Assembly (NCBI RefSeq): GCF_030272615.1
Contig: NC_081406.1
Span: forward strand, 240,238,422 to 240,302,421
Reading direction: 5' to 3'
Source of the DNA: Cryptomeria japonica
Taxonomy: Eukaryota > Streptophyta > Pinopsida > Cupressales > Cupressaceae
Length of the DNA stretch: 64,000 nucleotides
Under the pieces are notes generated by a model. The model was not told where the DNA came from. It did not search any database and saw only the letters and a program-made list of their open reading frames with translations. Below are positions 10,351-23,093 of this stretch, piece by piece; within the stretch, counting starts at the first letter, position 1; the number at the start of each line of letters is the position of its first letter. Position numbers and translations under genes: made by a program.

Positions 10351-13300
10351 ACAAACGACTATTGGAAATCAGCTCCGAATGTACTAGTGAGACTGGAAAA
10401 AAGATAAAATGTTTAAGGATAGATAATGGTGGTGAATATTTCTCCAATGATTTTGACACATTTTGTAAAGATTGTGGTATTAATAGACAGAAGACAACTC
10501 TGTATTCTCTACAACAGAATGGAGTTGCAGAAAGAATGAGAAGGACCTTGATGGAGAAGATTAGGAGTATGCTAAGTGGTGTTGGTCTAGAACAAAAGTT
10601 CTGGGTTGAAGTTGTAGCCACTGCCTAATACTTGATAAACAGGTCTCCTACATCAGCTCTTGTTGATAAAATGCCAATGGAAGCGTGGTTGGGCCACAAG
10701 CCTTCACTTAGTCATCTGAGAGTTTTTGGTTGTGAGGCATATGCTCATGTGCCAAAGGAGAAGCAGACAAAATTGGATAACAAAGTTGTTAAATGTATAT
10801 TCATTAGATACAATTATAGTGTGAAAGGATACAAGCTTTGGGATCCTATTGCACAAAAGGTATTTTATTCCAGAAGTGTTATTTTTAGAGAAACTAAGTC
10901 TTCTTCTGTTGCAGTGCAGCCAAAACAAAAGGAAGAAAAGAAAGATGTGATTCAACTGCCTGCTACACCTGAAAAAGTTGAATTGAGGCCCTTGAAAGAC
11001 ATGAAGTTGATGAGAGCTCTACGAGTTCTGAATCATTAGAGGAAGAAGAGGAACTTAAACCTGAACCTGAACCTGAACTTGTTCGAAGGTCTACTAGACA
11101 AAGAAAACCACCTGAAAGCTATGGATATTCTCTTGATGATTGGAGATGCATATTTCCTTTGAATGCTAATATTGAAGAACCAAAATCTGTAGAAGAGGCT
11201 CTTGGTATGAATGATTCAGAGTCCTAGAAAATTGCCATGGATGAAGAGATGGTAGCTCTTAAGAAGAATGACACATGGGACCTTGTACCATTGCCTGAAG
11301 GATGAAAGTCGGTTGGTTGCAAATGGGTGTTTAAAAAGAAGATAGGTTCAGATGGAAGAATTGAGAAGTACAAAGCACGTTTGGCTGCAAATGGTTACTC
11401 CTAGGTTAAGGGAGTAGATTATGGTGAGATTTTTTATCCTATAGCCAAAATGACATCCATTCATTTCTTGCTTTCTATTGCAGCAACTTATGATCTAGAG
11501 ATTGAGCAAATGGATGTGAAAACATCTTTCCTTCATGGATATTTGGAGGAATAAATTTATATGACACAACCATAGCACTATGTGGTAAAAGGTAAAAGTG
11601 ATTTGGTCTATAAGTTGAAGAAATCCTTGTATGGTTTAAAATAGAGTCCGAGGATGTGGTACCAAATGTTTGATGCATATGTATTGAGTTTGGGGTTTGT
11701 GTGGTCTAAATCTAATCATTGTATATATTTCAAATCTAATGGTGATCATTTCGTAGTTATTGCCTTGTATGTTGATGACATGTTGTTTAGTGGGAAAGGA
11801 AAAGGTTTGATTGTAGAATTAAAATCTCAACTCTCGGTGAAATTTGATATGAAAGATCTTGGTGCAGCAAGACACATTCTGGGAATGGAGATTGTAAGAT
11901 ATAGACAAAACAAAAATCTTTGGATAGGCTAGAGTAAATATGTTGGTACTATTCTGAGAAGATTTAATATGCAAGATTCTAGACCATTGAGTGTTCCTGT
12001 TACAATGGGAACAAATATTTCTAGTTCACAATGTCCTACATCCCCATTGGAGATGGAAGAGATGAGTTGAGTACCATACCAAAGTGTTGTTGGAAGTTTG
12101 ATGTATGCTATGGTTTGTACAAGACTAGACATTTCCCAAGTAGTGGGAGTTCTTTCCCATTACATGTCTAATCTAGGAAGAGTACATTGGGATGTAGTAA
12201 AAAGATTTTTCAGATACTTATGGGGTACCTCAGAGTACTCTATATGTTTTCATGGAATAGGAAATGAGCATTCCTTGGATATTAGAGTCTTTGTGGATTC
12301 AAACTACGCTGGTGATGTTGATAGAAGAATATCCACCAGTGCATATGTGTTTACATTATTTGGTGGTGCAATTAGTTGGATGAGAAAGCGACAGGTTGTG
12401 GTCGCTTTGTCCACTACAGAGGTGGAGTATATGGAATCTACTCATGCCTGCAAGGAAGCCATTTGGCTCAAGAGATTGTGTTCAGATATAGAGTTTAAAC
12501 AGGGTGCAGTGACAATTTATAGTGACAATGAGAGTGCAATATGCCTAGCGAAAACCCAACTTTTCATGCCAAGACCAAACACATTGATGTACAATATCAT
12601 TTTGTGAGAGATATGGTTGAGGATGGTAGGGTGAAGTTGGAGAAGGTAGAAACTTTGGTGAATGTTGTTGATTCATTAACTAAGCCCATTAGCACAGAGA
12701 AGTTCAGATGGTGTTCCGAGTCTATGGGCCTCTTGGCCCCTAACTGTTGAGTCCATGGTAATATGGATCCCCTAACTCTTGCAAGGTATTCGACAAGAGG
12801 GAGAATGTTGAGATACATGTGTCTCAACCTTGCAATTTCCAGCAAATAGTTCCAAAAGTAGTTAAAAGGTTTCCTATGTGTCGGTGCCTTGGAAAAAGGT
12901 ATATGAGCTGTCAAAAGATACCTTATCCATAGTATAATATAGGAGGGCCTTTTTTAGAGATTATATGACACATTTCATGTTAACTATGAGGGTCAAAAAT
13001 AGGGGATAAGAGTTTGGACGTGATTAACTATTTTTAACCTAGTTTTCTTATCTTGGAAAAACAAATGTCAAGGGTGGGCAACACGTGTCATGGAGGTTTT
13101 GCCCATGGTATTGTAAAACCACAAATGGTTTCCAGGTTGTAAAATTCCTATATAAGGAGGGCTTGGGGAGGAGTTTGTACGATGGAGTTTTTGTCTGCAA
13201 GGCTGGGTGCTAGAAGGATGCTAGTGAAGTCTCTCCGAGCTTGAGTTGAGGTGATGATCTTGTAAGAACTTGCATTGCAAGTTTAATGTAATCTCTTGTT

Positions 13301-13512
13301 GATTTGTTAATATATTATGTAGGTTTTAGAGTGTGGGGTTTTTCACCCGTATGGGTTTTGCCCACGATAATCACTATGTTATGTGTTTATTGTTTTATTT
13401 CTACTCTATGTGCTTCTTGTGATCTCTATAATAGTTAAGTTGAAATTTGCATAATCGTCCTCTCAAGATTAGCGTAGGAAGTGTTTCCGCACACCTTTTC
13501 TTCCTTACAACA
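10350..13512 (+). mobile_element. Ty1/copia LTR retrotransposon fossil, 5'-truncated
   Basis: The copy starts inside integrase (RIDNGGEY, LQQNGVAERM, then WLGHKPSLSHLRVFGC). It continues through reverse transcriptase (LYVDDMLFSG at about 11770-11800, preceded by a YGLK-type segment) and RNase H (VDSNYAGD, STTEVEYM). A polypurine tract (ACAAGAGGGAGAA) directly precedes a 3' LTR at 12806. The gag, protease, 5' LTR and front of integrase are absent. It is interrupted at least six times and is inactive. No 5' LTR is present for dating; the number of breaks suggests an old insertion. Confidence 0.92.
12806..13512 (+). repeat. 3' LTR of the truncated copia element
   Basis: The LTR runs from TGTTG to CAACA (short inverted ends), 707 bp, and begins directly after the polypurine tract. 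A TATATAAGG promoter box lies near 13150. No second copy of this LTR was seen in the window, so a target duplication cannot be tested. Confidence 0.8.
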
Positions 13513-14242
13513 AGTGTGTGACACAAATGGTCACAGGAAGGTAGTACTAAATAAGACATTAAAGAAATCACTGACATGTTAAGGAAATTGACTATTGGGG
13601 TGTCCTATTGGCAAAATTAGAATTATTATACAATAAATATTGACCAAGGATCCTCAAATCAACAAAATCTATTTAACTCAACTATACCCCCAAGAACATG
13701 GAATGCTAAACTTAGTAATGATGGGACAGTCTCACAATTTGATAATTGTAACCCCAATGATAATAATCCACCATTGCTGGTGAAATTGGCAGAATGTGCC
13801 TTCAGTAACTTGTATAAAATTCACAATGATAGTAATTATTCAGAAAAGAAGTATCCTCAGGTTAAAGTGGCTTCTGACATTTTCCAATCTAGTGTATTGG
13901 CATTATCAAACTTAGAAGAACTACCAAAATCGAACCTACATAGAGAAATTGTGCTAACAAATTGTGAGCCTACTCTATTCTTATAAAGTCATGTCGTATC
14001 AACCACATATACTAGCCAAGAAAATTCTAATGAGAGTTACACCTTTAATAATAAAGAATGTTCAACAATAGTTGTGGAGTCTTGTAACATATTTCCTTTT
14101 CAATGAGAAGAGAGTTTTGAATCATAAGCGAAATAAAAATACATGACTAAATAATACCAAAATGAGCACACATATAATTTGTGCAATAAAAATTATAGAA
14201 AGCCTAAAAGATGTTTAATCGCATCTACTCTTTCTCATAACT
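13513..14242. other. Non-coding stretch with a short unassigned frame
   Basis: A 70-codon plus-strand frame (13774-13986) has ordinary amino-acid composition but matches nothing I recognise. It may be a remnant of the gypsy-type sequence seen further right. Otherwise AT-rich and featureless. Confidence 0.3.
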
Positions 14243-14719
14243 TGTGAGAATTGGCTATGAAGGTAGCCAACCAAGATCTAGAGGCAATGGAAACCACAAG
14301 AATAAGAGAGAAATAATATGTGACAAGAATAAACTTTATTCTCATCAAGATACAATAAGTTGGATCAACTAAGTACAATGTACATGAGCCTACTAATAAG
14401 GCAAGGCTATAGGGAAATGAGAGCACACAATCATGACGTGGCCCAATGAGATACAAGGGTAGGAGGGGTTAGGTAGGAAAAATAATAGATAATTCTACTA
14501 AAGGTGGAGCACCCACCAAAGGTGGAATTACCATTCCACTAAAAGTGGATATCAAAATGTGATAACAAGATATCACCACCAAAGGTGGAATTTCTCCTAC
14601 GCCCATATTCCCAATGTATGTAATTCTGTAAGTGTCTTATTTGCAAATTACTATGAAATGAATTATCCTAAGTCAAATTATGTAAAGTGTAATTACATGG
14701 GACATAAATTACACCAACA
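14243..14719 (-). repeat. Solo copia LTR, related to the element at 56943-63163
   Basis: The segment starts TGTGAGAATTGG and ends TTACACCAACA, as the LTRs at 56943 and 62712 do. It shares internal words such as GAGCACACAATCATGAC, CAAGGGTAGG and AAAGGTGGAATTTCTCCTAC. Flanking pentamers TAACT (before) and CAACT (after) match at four of five bases, consistent with a target duplication. It is much more diverged from the two full-length LTRs than they are from each other, so it belongs to an older insertion or a sister subfamily that lost its interior by LTR recombination. Confidence 0.8.
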
Positions 14720-15199
14720 CAACTATTAAACTCCTTCTGAACCTCCTAATGAAGATGACATGTAGAAAATACATGTTGTGTATACAAATAAGAATTTTTA
14801 GAGAGAAACTAACAATTTCAGTTTAAATCAATTAATAGGTTATCTAGTAGAAGAAATCAAGAAGGTCAAGGTGAGTATGTCATTGATTGAGTTGTTGAAA
14901 GCCCTCCCTATAAAGAATACATTCCATAAAAAGTTTAGAAGACTAGGCTGATAGAGAAAGGTTAGAGAGCAAGGACAAAACAATGAAAGAAAACCCAAAT
15001 CTAAAAAAAAAAAATCATGTCCACAATAGAAGCACATTCAGGTTCTTTATTTTTTGCTAACACTCAAGGATTTTAGAAAAAACTTGCATGATTGTTTAAT
15101 AAATTTTAGTACTTCTACCAATGTCATGTCCCTAGTTTTATGTTAACAGTTAGATACTTAGATGGCCATTGAATAGATGGGTGGTTCTAAATCTAACTC
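14720..15199. other. Non-coding stretch
   Basis: AT-rich sequence without recognised genes or repeats between a solo LTR and a gypsy fragment. Confidence 0.3.
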
Positions 15200-16700
15200 T
15201 AATGAATTTTAAGGGATAAGGATTCTAAATTTGTGGAATCCATGGAGGAGATTGGTGGTAGCAAAGATTGTAAAATTAGAAGAAACAAAAAGAGATTTGA
15301 GTTGCGATAGAGTTGAGGTGAAAGGGACCACCTTGAAAGATAAGCAAAAGGGAAAAGTCTTAATGAAGTATGTTGTTGGTGAAGATTTCTTTGAAATTGA
15401 TTACCCTTGCCTAGCTCTTTTCAAGATTGTTATTGTCCCTTTTCCTAACCCCAAATCCATTTTAAAGTTATCGAATATAACTGCTCAAGTTGTCTAGAAT
15501 ATGAAGTATGCTTAATTGAAAGTGGAAACCCAAAAAAACCTTAATCAAATAGTTTTTTATTGAGATTAAATAAAATAAATTGGAAGATGGATTTTGTTGG
15601 TAAGAGACTAAACAATGACCCCTTCCTCCATTTTGATCAAGATTGTGAAGTATTTCACATGTGAGAGGTTATTCTTCTCACTTCACTTCCTCTATCTCCC
15701 ATCTTCCACAACATGTTGGTAGGGAACCTAGTCCTGTTGAACAACTTCATGCTACCTTATCTAAAATCTCCCTTTGAGACTTGATTCATACTTAACTATG
15801 ATACCATGGTTTGATCCGAGAAGCCTTACAAAAGATAGTTTCTCCTCCTTCTGCTAAACCAAATGATATTACATTCTCACAAGATTAATTTCCTTCTTTA
15901 GAGTTTGAATATAGAAATGATTCCCTTATGATCAAACCTTGCTTTCATGATCATAAGATAAGATGTACCTTAATCAATCATGGTTCAAGCCTTAATATTT
16001 GTCGCATTAACATATTAGATAAGATAAGTTAGGCTTATTTGTTCATGGATTTTGATAAGGTTGCTAGAGAGTTACTTGTTATAGTCATATTACCTATCAA
16101 AGAAGGATCCATGACTTTACCCACTCCTATCCATGTTATGCCCAACCATCTCAATCATAAGCTTCTTCTAGGTAGACTATGGATTCTTTCTATGAAAGCA
16201 GTCCCTTCTACTCTTCACCACACAATCAAATTCATACATAACAATGAGGTCCACAAAATCAATATTCATCCTTCTCCTTATAATATTATTAATGATGAAG
16301 TAGAATGCATATCTCTCTTTCACACTGTGATTCCGTCAATAACGTTGTCTCCTACCAATAATGCTTTGTTAGAAGAAATTGTGGCACATTATACTTTACA
16401 CCTTCCTTTAGTAGATATAAGGTCCCTCAATCAAAGTATGATGCCTTAGAGGATCCTTGTGTGTCATTTGTTCAAATTTATTCAAATTTTATTACAACCT
16501 CTTCTTCAAGAACATGTCTTGATGATGATTGGGAATATTTAGACTTTGAAACTAAGAATGAACCCTCTCTTCTAGATATTTCACACCCACATTTGATTCT
16601 AAACATGGATGCAATGGACATAATTGCAGATGTGTGCAATAAATTTTTGAGGCTCATGAGAATTATACATCACACTTTTCAAAAGAGGGTTTAAGTTTAC
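15200..16700 (+). mobile_element. Ty3/gypsy protease-region fossil
   Basis: Plus-strand blocks at 15231-15497, about 15900-16449 and 16461-16694 resemble the protease and linker region of plant Ty3/gypsy elements. Visible marks are a GSSLNIC-type retropepsin segment near 15980, an LP-rich strand, LLGRLWIL, and AVPSTLHHTIKF. Gag, polymerase and LTRs are not seen here. The copy is short and interrupted several times, so it is an old fragment. Subfamily (Tat/Athila side) is a guess from the PSTLH pattern. Confidence 0.55.
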
Positions 16701-17731
16701 AATCTCCTTTTTCGATATCCCCTTTCTCCTTGTGTAGTGTATCTATGTATTCTTACAACTTTTCACTGAAACAAGAGAGTCTTTGGTATGAGATTCTCAT
16801 AGTCAACTTGATTACTCCCCCTTTTAAATATCAAAGAAAGAATCATAAATAAAATCAACACAACCCTTCTCTTTGCAAGTATCATCAAATCCATGACCAT
16901 TCCACCAATGAATGTGATGATTTGGATTGAACAACTTAATTTAAGTTGTATCATTCAAATTGTAGGTGGTTGTGAGTTTTTCTCTCATATTATTTCTTTT
17001 ACATAACATTTAACTTCTTATTATGTTGCTCTTCATTATGTGACATTTCTAGCTTACATATTTGAGGCTCATTGTCATTCATAGTGGTACAATTTTAGGT
17101 GCAATCATACTTGGATAGCAGCATAATAGCCTAGTTATTATTGTCTCCATGCTTGGGGGAAAGAATAGTTTTCAATTGTTTCTCCTTTCTAAGGATCTAC
17201 TTTCCCTCTGTTGAGTTGCATCTTTCATAACTTGATGCCCTTTATTGCATAGAATTATTTATCCCTCATGAAAATACTCTTTTTTATTGGATGGGTGTTC
17301 CTTAGTTAGGACCTCTTATTTCCTTGAAATAATATGTTATTTTATGAATAATTTATCCTTAGTGATAGAAAGTGTGTAATCCTTTACTAAGAATCCACTT
17401 TCCTAGAAATAGGAAAGGTGTGCATTCTTGCTCTCCTTCCCTCTTGAGGATGTTATCTTGATTTAAGATGTCATGTTGGAGATAGATATCTTTATCCAAA
17501 GATATCTTCTACCCTTTGTCAAACATACCTCCCTCAAAAGGATCCCTTTACGCTTGTTGCCAGATATCTTCTTTACAATAATCTCTTCCTCACTTAAAGA
17601 AACACATCTTGTACAAGGATATTTCTTACTAGCTTGGAATGCATACATTTTTAAAAAAAATTATATCTCCTTGGTGACAAAGGTATTTATCCTTGACCTT
17701 TTCCACCTAAAGACATCAACATAAGACTATG
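16701..17731. other. Non-coding stretch
   Basis: No gene or repeat family recognised. AT-rich, with scattered short frames in both directions that show no conserved pattern. Confidence 0.3.
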
Positions 17732-17959
17732 CTTTTGATTAAGATAAATGGATTTTATAGGGACCCAAAACCCAAATCCAACAAAAAAATAAACACGGTA
17801 ACCAAAGTATAACCAGCCACTAAACAACTACAGAAACAAGGGATTCACCCAAAAATAGAGAACCACAAAAAATAGACCTAAACAAGACGCACAAGAAAAA
17901 CAAACTAAGAGCTTTCATAAGCTCAACATTCTTCTGGGTCACTTTATTATGCTTTCATA

Positions 17960-18499
17960 AGCTCAAAATTCTTCTTGAAAGCTTTATTATTAATCTCATG
18001 GAGCTCCTCCATAATGAACCTCGAACTACCCATTACTTGATGTTTGCTCTTGGTCCTATCACACAGTCTCGTGGATGCCTGCACCTCCTAATTCATCCTA
18101 GCCAAGTTGATATTTGGGGATCTCTCAGCTCTGGTCATCTGCTTCTTCTGCATGGAAATTTCCACATTGACTCTTTTGAGACCCTCAACACTGTTATGCA
18201 TGGCTTCCTTGCTAACCTCCACCAGATCCATAAGTTTACTCTTTATTTTTTGTGTCTCTTTCTACAGCTTGTCGATTTTAACCTCATTTTCAGTATTCAT
18301 AACCTTAATGTATTTCACAATTTATTGGGACAACTTGAGGAGTTTGTTAGTCTTATCTGGAGTTGGAATCTCAATGAAAGTGGCAATCAGATCCTTAATC
18401 ATCTGTTTCAGAATATTAAATTCCCCAAAAAACAATCAGAAGCACTTCTCCTAATACATCAGGGACTTCTCCTGGAAATTATCACATCAGCGACTTCCC
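17960..18499 (-). pseudogene. C-terminal coiled-coil part of ORF-X, copy A
   Basis: The minus strand reads as Lys/Glu-rich helix, including LMDLVEVSKEAMHNSVEGL, and ends with SSRFIMEELHEINNKAFKKN. Copy B has LNNLVEISRQVLNDSADDL and TSRFIMEDLEKINRIIIQKN at the corresponding places. The plus-strand frames at 17998-18627 are shadows. The conserved terminal FIMEEL block suggests a functional C-terminus. Confidence 0.55.
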
Positions 18500-19469
18500 C
18501 TAGAACTTATCAACATCTATTTCATTATCTTTGGTCTCATTGGGGTCCACATAGAGGGGGATGTCAAATTTTATTTCATTATCCTCTTTGTCAAGAATCT
18601 TCACCTTTTTTCCAATATTTTGTTTGAGTAGCCCATCTAGGTGGGTTATTTTGCTACTACTAGTACTAGGAGTGGTCTTCTTCATGGGACTCTCCTCCTT
18701 CGATGGTTTATAATTTGAGTCATCTGACACCTGGACATCATTCCAGTCCATAGCCATTCTGCCCTCTGCATCGTCAAACTATGTATCTAAAACCTCATGC
18801 ACCTCTTGGTTGGCTAAAGACTTAGGGTTTTTTAGAGTAGGGGAGAGTTTAACCTCATGGGATTTCACATAATCCTTGATTTGGAAGATTAAACCCTCAT
18901 GTAGAACCAAATTATCCTCATTTTTAGAATGTTTACTAATAGATAACTCCAATGAAGATAACAAGTAAAACATAATGAAAATTATTTTGTCATGCCTAAA
19001 ATGATTGAGAATTGTGAAATGGTAATAGAAGATACTAGCAAAGAAGCCATCAAGGATTATGCACCTCATTATGAATTCTGCCATGTCCACCCAAAGACTC
19101 TGAAGGTCCAACCTATTGTAGTCATCATCTTGGTTCTTCTTAACCCTTCTCCTTTGACTTTTTTTTTCATAGAAAATTGAGAGGGCTTCTTCTGAATTCT
19201 TCCTTTCCCTAAAAAATTTCCTACCCTCCATACTGAGCCCAGAAATCTCATAAATAAAGGATTCATCGATTCTGAACTCTGTCCCATACACACGTAGCAC
19301 CCCATTATCTCAATTGCTCACCAACAAGTCTGTGAGATGATGGTTTTGTCCGTGAAGTTTTCGAACAAAGGGCTCCATTCCCCAATCAATGATTTTCCTC
19401 TAGACCTCCTCATTTTTCTCGCAAACCTCGCATGAGGATGGCTCCATTCTATTTTTTGTCTCCCCCCAT
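18500..19469 (-). pseudogene. ORF-X, copy A: unrecognised globular domain
   Basis: The first ATG is at 19467-19469 (MGGDKK), matching the ATG of copy B (MGDEKNRF). The main block (18779-19300) contains YGTEFRIDESFIYEISGL, GRKFFRERKNSEEA, LQSLWVDMAEFIMRCIILDG and a hydrophobic segment around FYLLSSLELSI, then LVLHEGLIFQIKDY. An acidic Lys/Ser-rich linker follows at 18500-18757. Copy B matches block by block with conservative changes (GRKFYRDRKSGEEA, ISLWADMAKFIMRYITLDG), which shows that it was translated. I do not recognise the family and propose no function. Copy A is interrupted at least three times. Confidence 0.55.
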
Positions 19470-19666
19470 TATGATATTGCTTCTGTAATTCTTTCCGACA
19501 ACACAAAAACCAGGCTTCAGGCCAACTCAAAACAAATAGAGGTATAGGAACAATCTAGAAACTCTCCTTTGCTTCTTTCTATGAATAGTCCTATACATGT
19601 GATCTGTCATCATTAATGTTCAAGTGAAGATATATTTTTGGTGTCCTTCCTTGTCAACTCACACAA

Positions 19667-20046
19667 CTAGAATGGGAAGGAATCCCCTTCCTGCCACCAC
19701 TTTTCATCATCTCTAACCAAACCGAGATTGACCACATGGTCAGCTAGACTGTTATCCTCCCTCAAAACATGTGATATTTTAATAGCCTCAAATTTGGGCA
19801 TCATTTCAAAGCATTCTTGCATTAAATGGTTAATTGTACAGCTAGGAGGAGATTTTTTCTTCAAACAATTTATTATATTTAATGAATCACTCTCCAACCA
19901 TACCTTCTTAAATCCTCCATGGCTAGCCATTTTAAGCCCAATGTAGGCTACATTTTCCTCAACATAATGGTTTATCTGAGTGTCCAGTGGGAGTATCATT
20001 GCCGAGACAAGCCTACCATTGTAATCACGCACAAATCCCCCATAGG
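19667..20046 (-). pseudogene. RNase H (RVT_3-type) domain, copy A
   Basis: The frame reads GGFVRDYNGRLV, then VEENVAYIGLKMA, VWLESDSLNIINCL and REDNSLADHV. These match the plant RVT_3 RNase H pattern: the Glu of the helix, the Asp of LESDS and the final AD motif are all present. The first strand, with its catalytic Asp, would lie before the preserved part and is missing. This domain normally removes RNA from RNA-DNA hybrids at the end of a LINE polymerase protein. About 200 bp later on the same strand, ORF-X starts. Confidence 0.7.
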
Positions 20047-20169
20047 ACTATGTTGATGTCTTAAGGTGGGGCATATATGTGGCCTCCTTGTTACATTTTT
20101 TGTTATCCTTCTTCAATTTTTGGATTTCTCAATCAATATGGATATTCATCAACCAAAATTTGTTTGATA

Positions 20170-20425
20170 TATATATTATTACATCCTCATATTCCATTTT
20201 GAAAACTAGATATTTTCCATTTATCTATCATTTGTCTTATATGGGTTGTTACATCCTCATGTTTAATTCCTGAAACTAGATTTTTTCTAGTTTGTCCATC
20301 ATTTGTCCTAGACAGGTTGTTATATCCTCATGTTTCATTTTGGAACCAAATATTTTTTTCCATATTGTCTATTATTTATCTTATATAGGTTGTCACATTC
20401 GTGAAACTAGACACTTGTCTTAGAT
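20170..20425. repeat. Tandem repeat, period about 71 bp, 3-4 units
   Basis: The word ACATCCTCAT (or ATATCCTCAT) recurs at 20181, 20251 and 20322, each followed by GTTTCATTTTGAAACTAGA-like sequence, with a partial fourth unit near 20395. Units are about 75-80% alike by eye. The array lies directly beyond the truncated end of LINE-like copy A. Confidence 0.7.
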
Positions 20426-20429
20426 GAGA

Positions 20430-23029
20430 TGCTTCATTCTAGAAAAAAAAAATCATCATAAATCATGTCACATAAAACAACCTTTTGTCATGTCCTTTTC
20501 TCTTTTCATATGGCTCATAGTAAGAAAATCCTTACTAGATGTAGAATTCATGTTTCTTCTTCTCCATTCAATTGGTGTATATCCTTGTTCTTTGTATAAG
20601 CACACTTGTGCTCTTGCAATAACATGTCGAGGATGATATGAGTAGTTGAGACATTTAACATTGAGGTCTATTCAACTAGCTGACTTGGAACTTTTGTTTA
20701 TCACTAACATTTTTTTATTTGGGTATATTTGAACAATACATGCATGTATTGATTGGATCCTTTTCTTGGGGACTTGATCATCCCTCAAAATTATTGATCT
20801 CCTATCCTTATCTTATCTCACTCTCAGATGCAATCACTTCTACTTATTGTGAGTATGACCATAAGGTTATACTTTGCTAAAGTAGGGGCTAAATGTAGCA
20901 TCATAAATTGTACTCCTTTAATTAGAGAGTCTAATTTCTTGTTTCTAGCATTCATTTTATTATTTCTCCTTCCTCTATACATTATAGGACCTTTATTGCT
21001 TTAAATTAATATTTAATCTAATATTATGAGTCGTATTTCACTTTACTAAATCAACACTTTTTTATTTGGGCCTTAATTTTAAGTGTGCCCTTTATATTAT
21101 TTTATTTCATGCTTATATGGATCCTATGTCATTTCAAAGTTCAATTCACCTTTTTCCCAACTTAAACATTGTTACTTTTCATATAAATTATATTTTTGGT
21201 ATCAAGGCCCTATTTTCAACTACCCAATAATCTCTAATTAAAATGTAGCGATTAATGATTACAATAAATATAATCCAAAGTTAATATTCCAAACTACAAA
21301 TACTTGACTTCTTGTAAAACTCTTAATATACAATAAGTTTATCTTCAACCATTACAATTTGTACATGTAAAATAAAAGGACAAGAAAAAATAAATTACAT
21401 TGCAGGTTCAATTGTACATCAAAGCACACCTAGACCTACAAGAAAAGAGGTAAATAAGAGTCATCTATTCTTTCAATAATTAAGCAACAAATAGTTTTAA
21501 ATGAATTAATACCTTCAATCAATAGATCTCAAGAGAAGCCCGACCCATCTCAAAGGATCTAGCAATATGTGATGGCAATCATGATGGAATATAGTCACAT
21601 CGTGAACAATAGTCAAGTCAGCATACCTATATACTCATAAAACAATATCTCTAACATTTGTCCATTGAACATATACCTAAATGTAAGGAGAATGTAAATA
21701 AACCTAAATAGTATACTCATGGGTGTCCTCAATGCTAATCAATGATCACAATGTAAGGCGTCTCAATCATCTCCCTATGATATCTAGACATTTATTAAGA
21801 TAGATAAACAACATCCAAAGACCAATCTTTACCAGACATTCAACTCTTACGATGTTGAACTTAGGTAATGTGTTTTCAAAGTGATAACATTTACTGGTCA
21901 GTTCAATACAAAGGAATATTTAAGAGGTACTTAGTCCATAAGGGAAGTCCATTCACAAAACACACTTCTGAAAATCCTTCCACATCGAATGATATAGTAG
22001 ATCCTACCTCCTTCTCATGATCTAATTGGTCATGGTTTATCATAGGTTAAGCACATAAGGAAAATTGTGAAGGATCAAGACTTAATTATAGAATTCCCAC
22101 TCATCTATAACCAATGACAGTAGGCATAATTTGGACTCAAATGATAGAAATCTATAACGTAACTAACAATTTCCAAATTTTAGATTGCTATAAAGGGTTA
22201 ACATTCAAACAAAAATAAATTTTACATTTATTAGCCAAATTCAAAAATTTAATATGTTTCAAAAAGGGGAAAGAATGAAGAGAAATACCCAGTAAATGGA
22301 TTTGGAAGAATTCTAAACATGTGTGAGCAAATTTATTTGCACTAAAATCTACTAATTTTATCCAAAACAACAGTTTGTCAAAGGAAGACAACCTTTCTTC
22401 CTTGATAGAAAATGTTTTACTGAACAAGAATGGTAAGGAACTAACAAATTCACCTAGACAGTCTTATATAATTACAAGCTCTTATGTAAACATATCTTAA
22501 ACTGTAACTTCTATTGCTACTGTTGTAATCATAAACTACTACATTCACTCTCTTGTATTAAGGTGACTCTATACAAAAGATTAAGATTGTTAAATATTAT
22601 TTAATGCAACATCATACCACTTGTATCAAGGGCTGGTTTCCAAGGTTTTAATCTTGTGGAACCATTCATTAATAATGGTGGCTTCATAATAAACTGATTA
22701 GATCTCAATTATATATAAGCTTGTGGTAGTCTAGTAGTCTTTCCCTATGCTAACTCTTGGAATTAGATTAGCATCAAAAGTAAATATGAATGGAAAGTCA
22801 AATGAATTAATTCAATACATGTTGAATTTGAGCTACTAACAATCATGTAAATTAAATTTGGAATGGCCTTTCTCACTTATATATGCAATAGAACTCTACA
22901 ATTTGATATAAAAGATAACTGTACTTGACTACCTATTTTTTTGCCATATTCACTCCTAGAACCATTAGATCCCTCTAAAAATTATAATGCATAATTTCTT
23001 TGGCCATTGTAGAATCACACTATAAGATT
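20430..23029. other. Long non-coding stretch
   Basis: About 2.6 kb of AT-rich DNA with no recognised gene or element. The 79-codon minus frame at 22188-22427 has no pattern I know. Old decayed repeats are likely but not demonstrable by eye. Confidence 0.3.
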
Positions 23030-23093
23030 GGATACTAATGCGATGGCATATGTATTTTTAAATCTTTGTTATGTCAACTTGAATTTAATTTCC

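Larger units (their letters stand above)
17732..20050 (-). mobile_element. LINE-like element, copy A: RNase H, ORF-X, shared 3' end
   Basis: Reading on the minus strand, the copy holds an RNase H block (19667-20046), ORF-X (18500-19469), a coiled-coil region (about 17960-18499), and an AT-rich 3' end (17732-17775) containing GGGTCCCTATAAAATCC and TTTATCTTAATCAAAAG. The same order and the same 3' end occur in copy B at 23030-25455 on the plus strand. Both copies start inside RNase H, and 5' truncation is typical of LINE insertion; plant L1-type LINEs are known to carry a C-terminal RNase H. No reverse transcriptase or endonuclease is in the window, so calling it a LINE is inference. Several frames are broken. 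Confidence 0.6.

Noticed and set aside
17998-18627. 209-codon plus-strand frame
   Set aside because: It lies antisense to the conserved coiled-coil part of ORF-X copy A; the minus strand is the one conserved in copy B.
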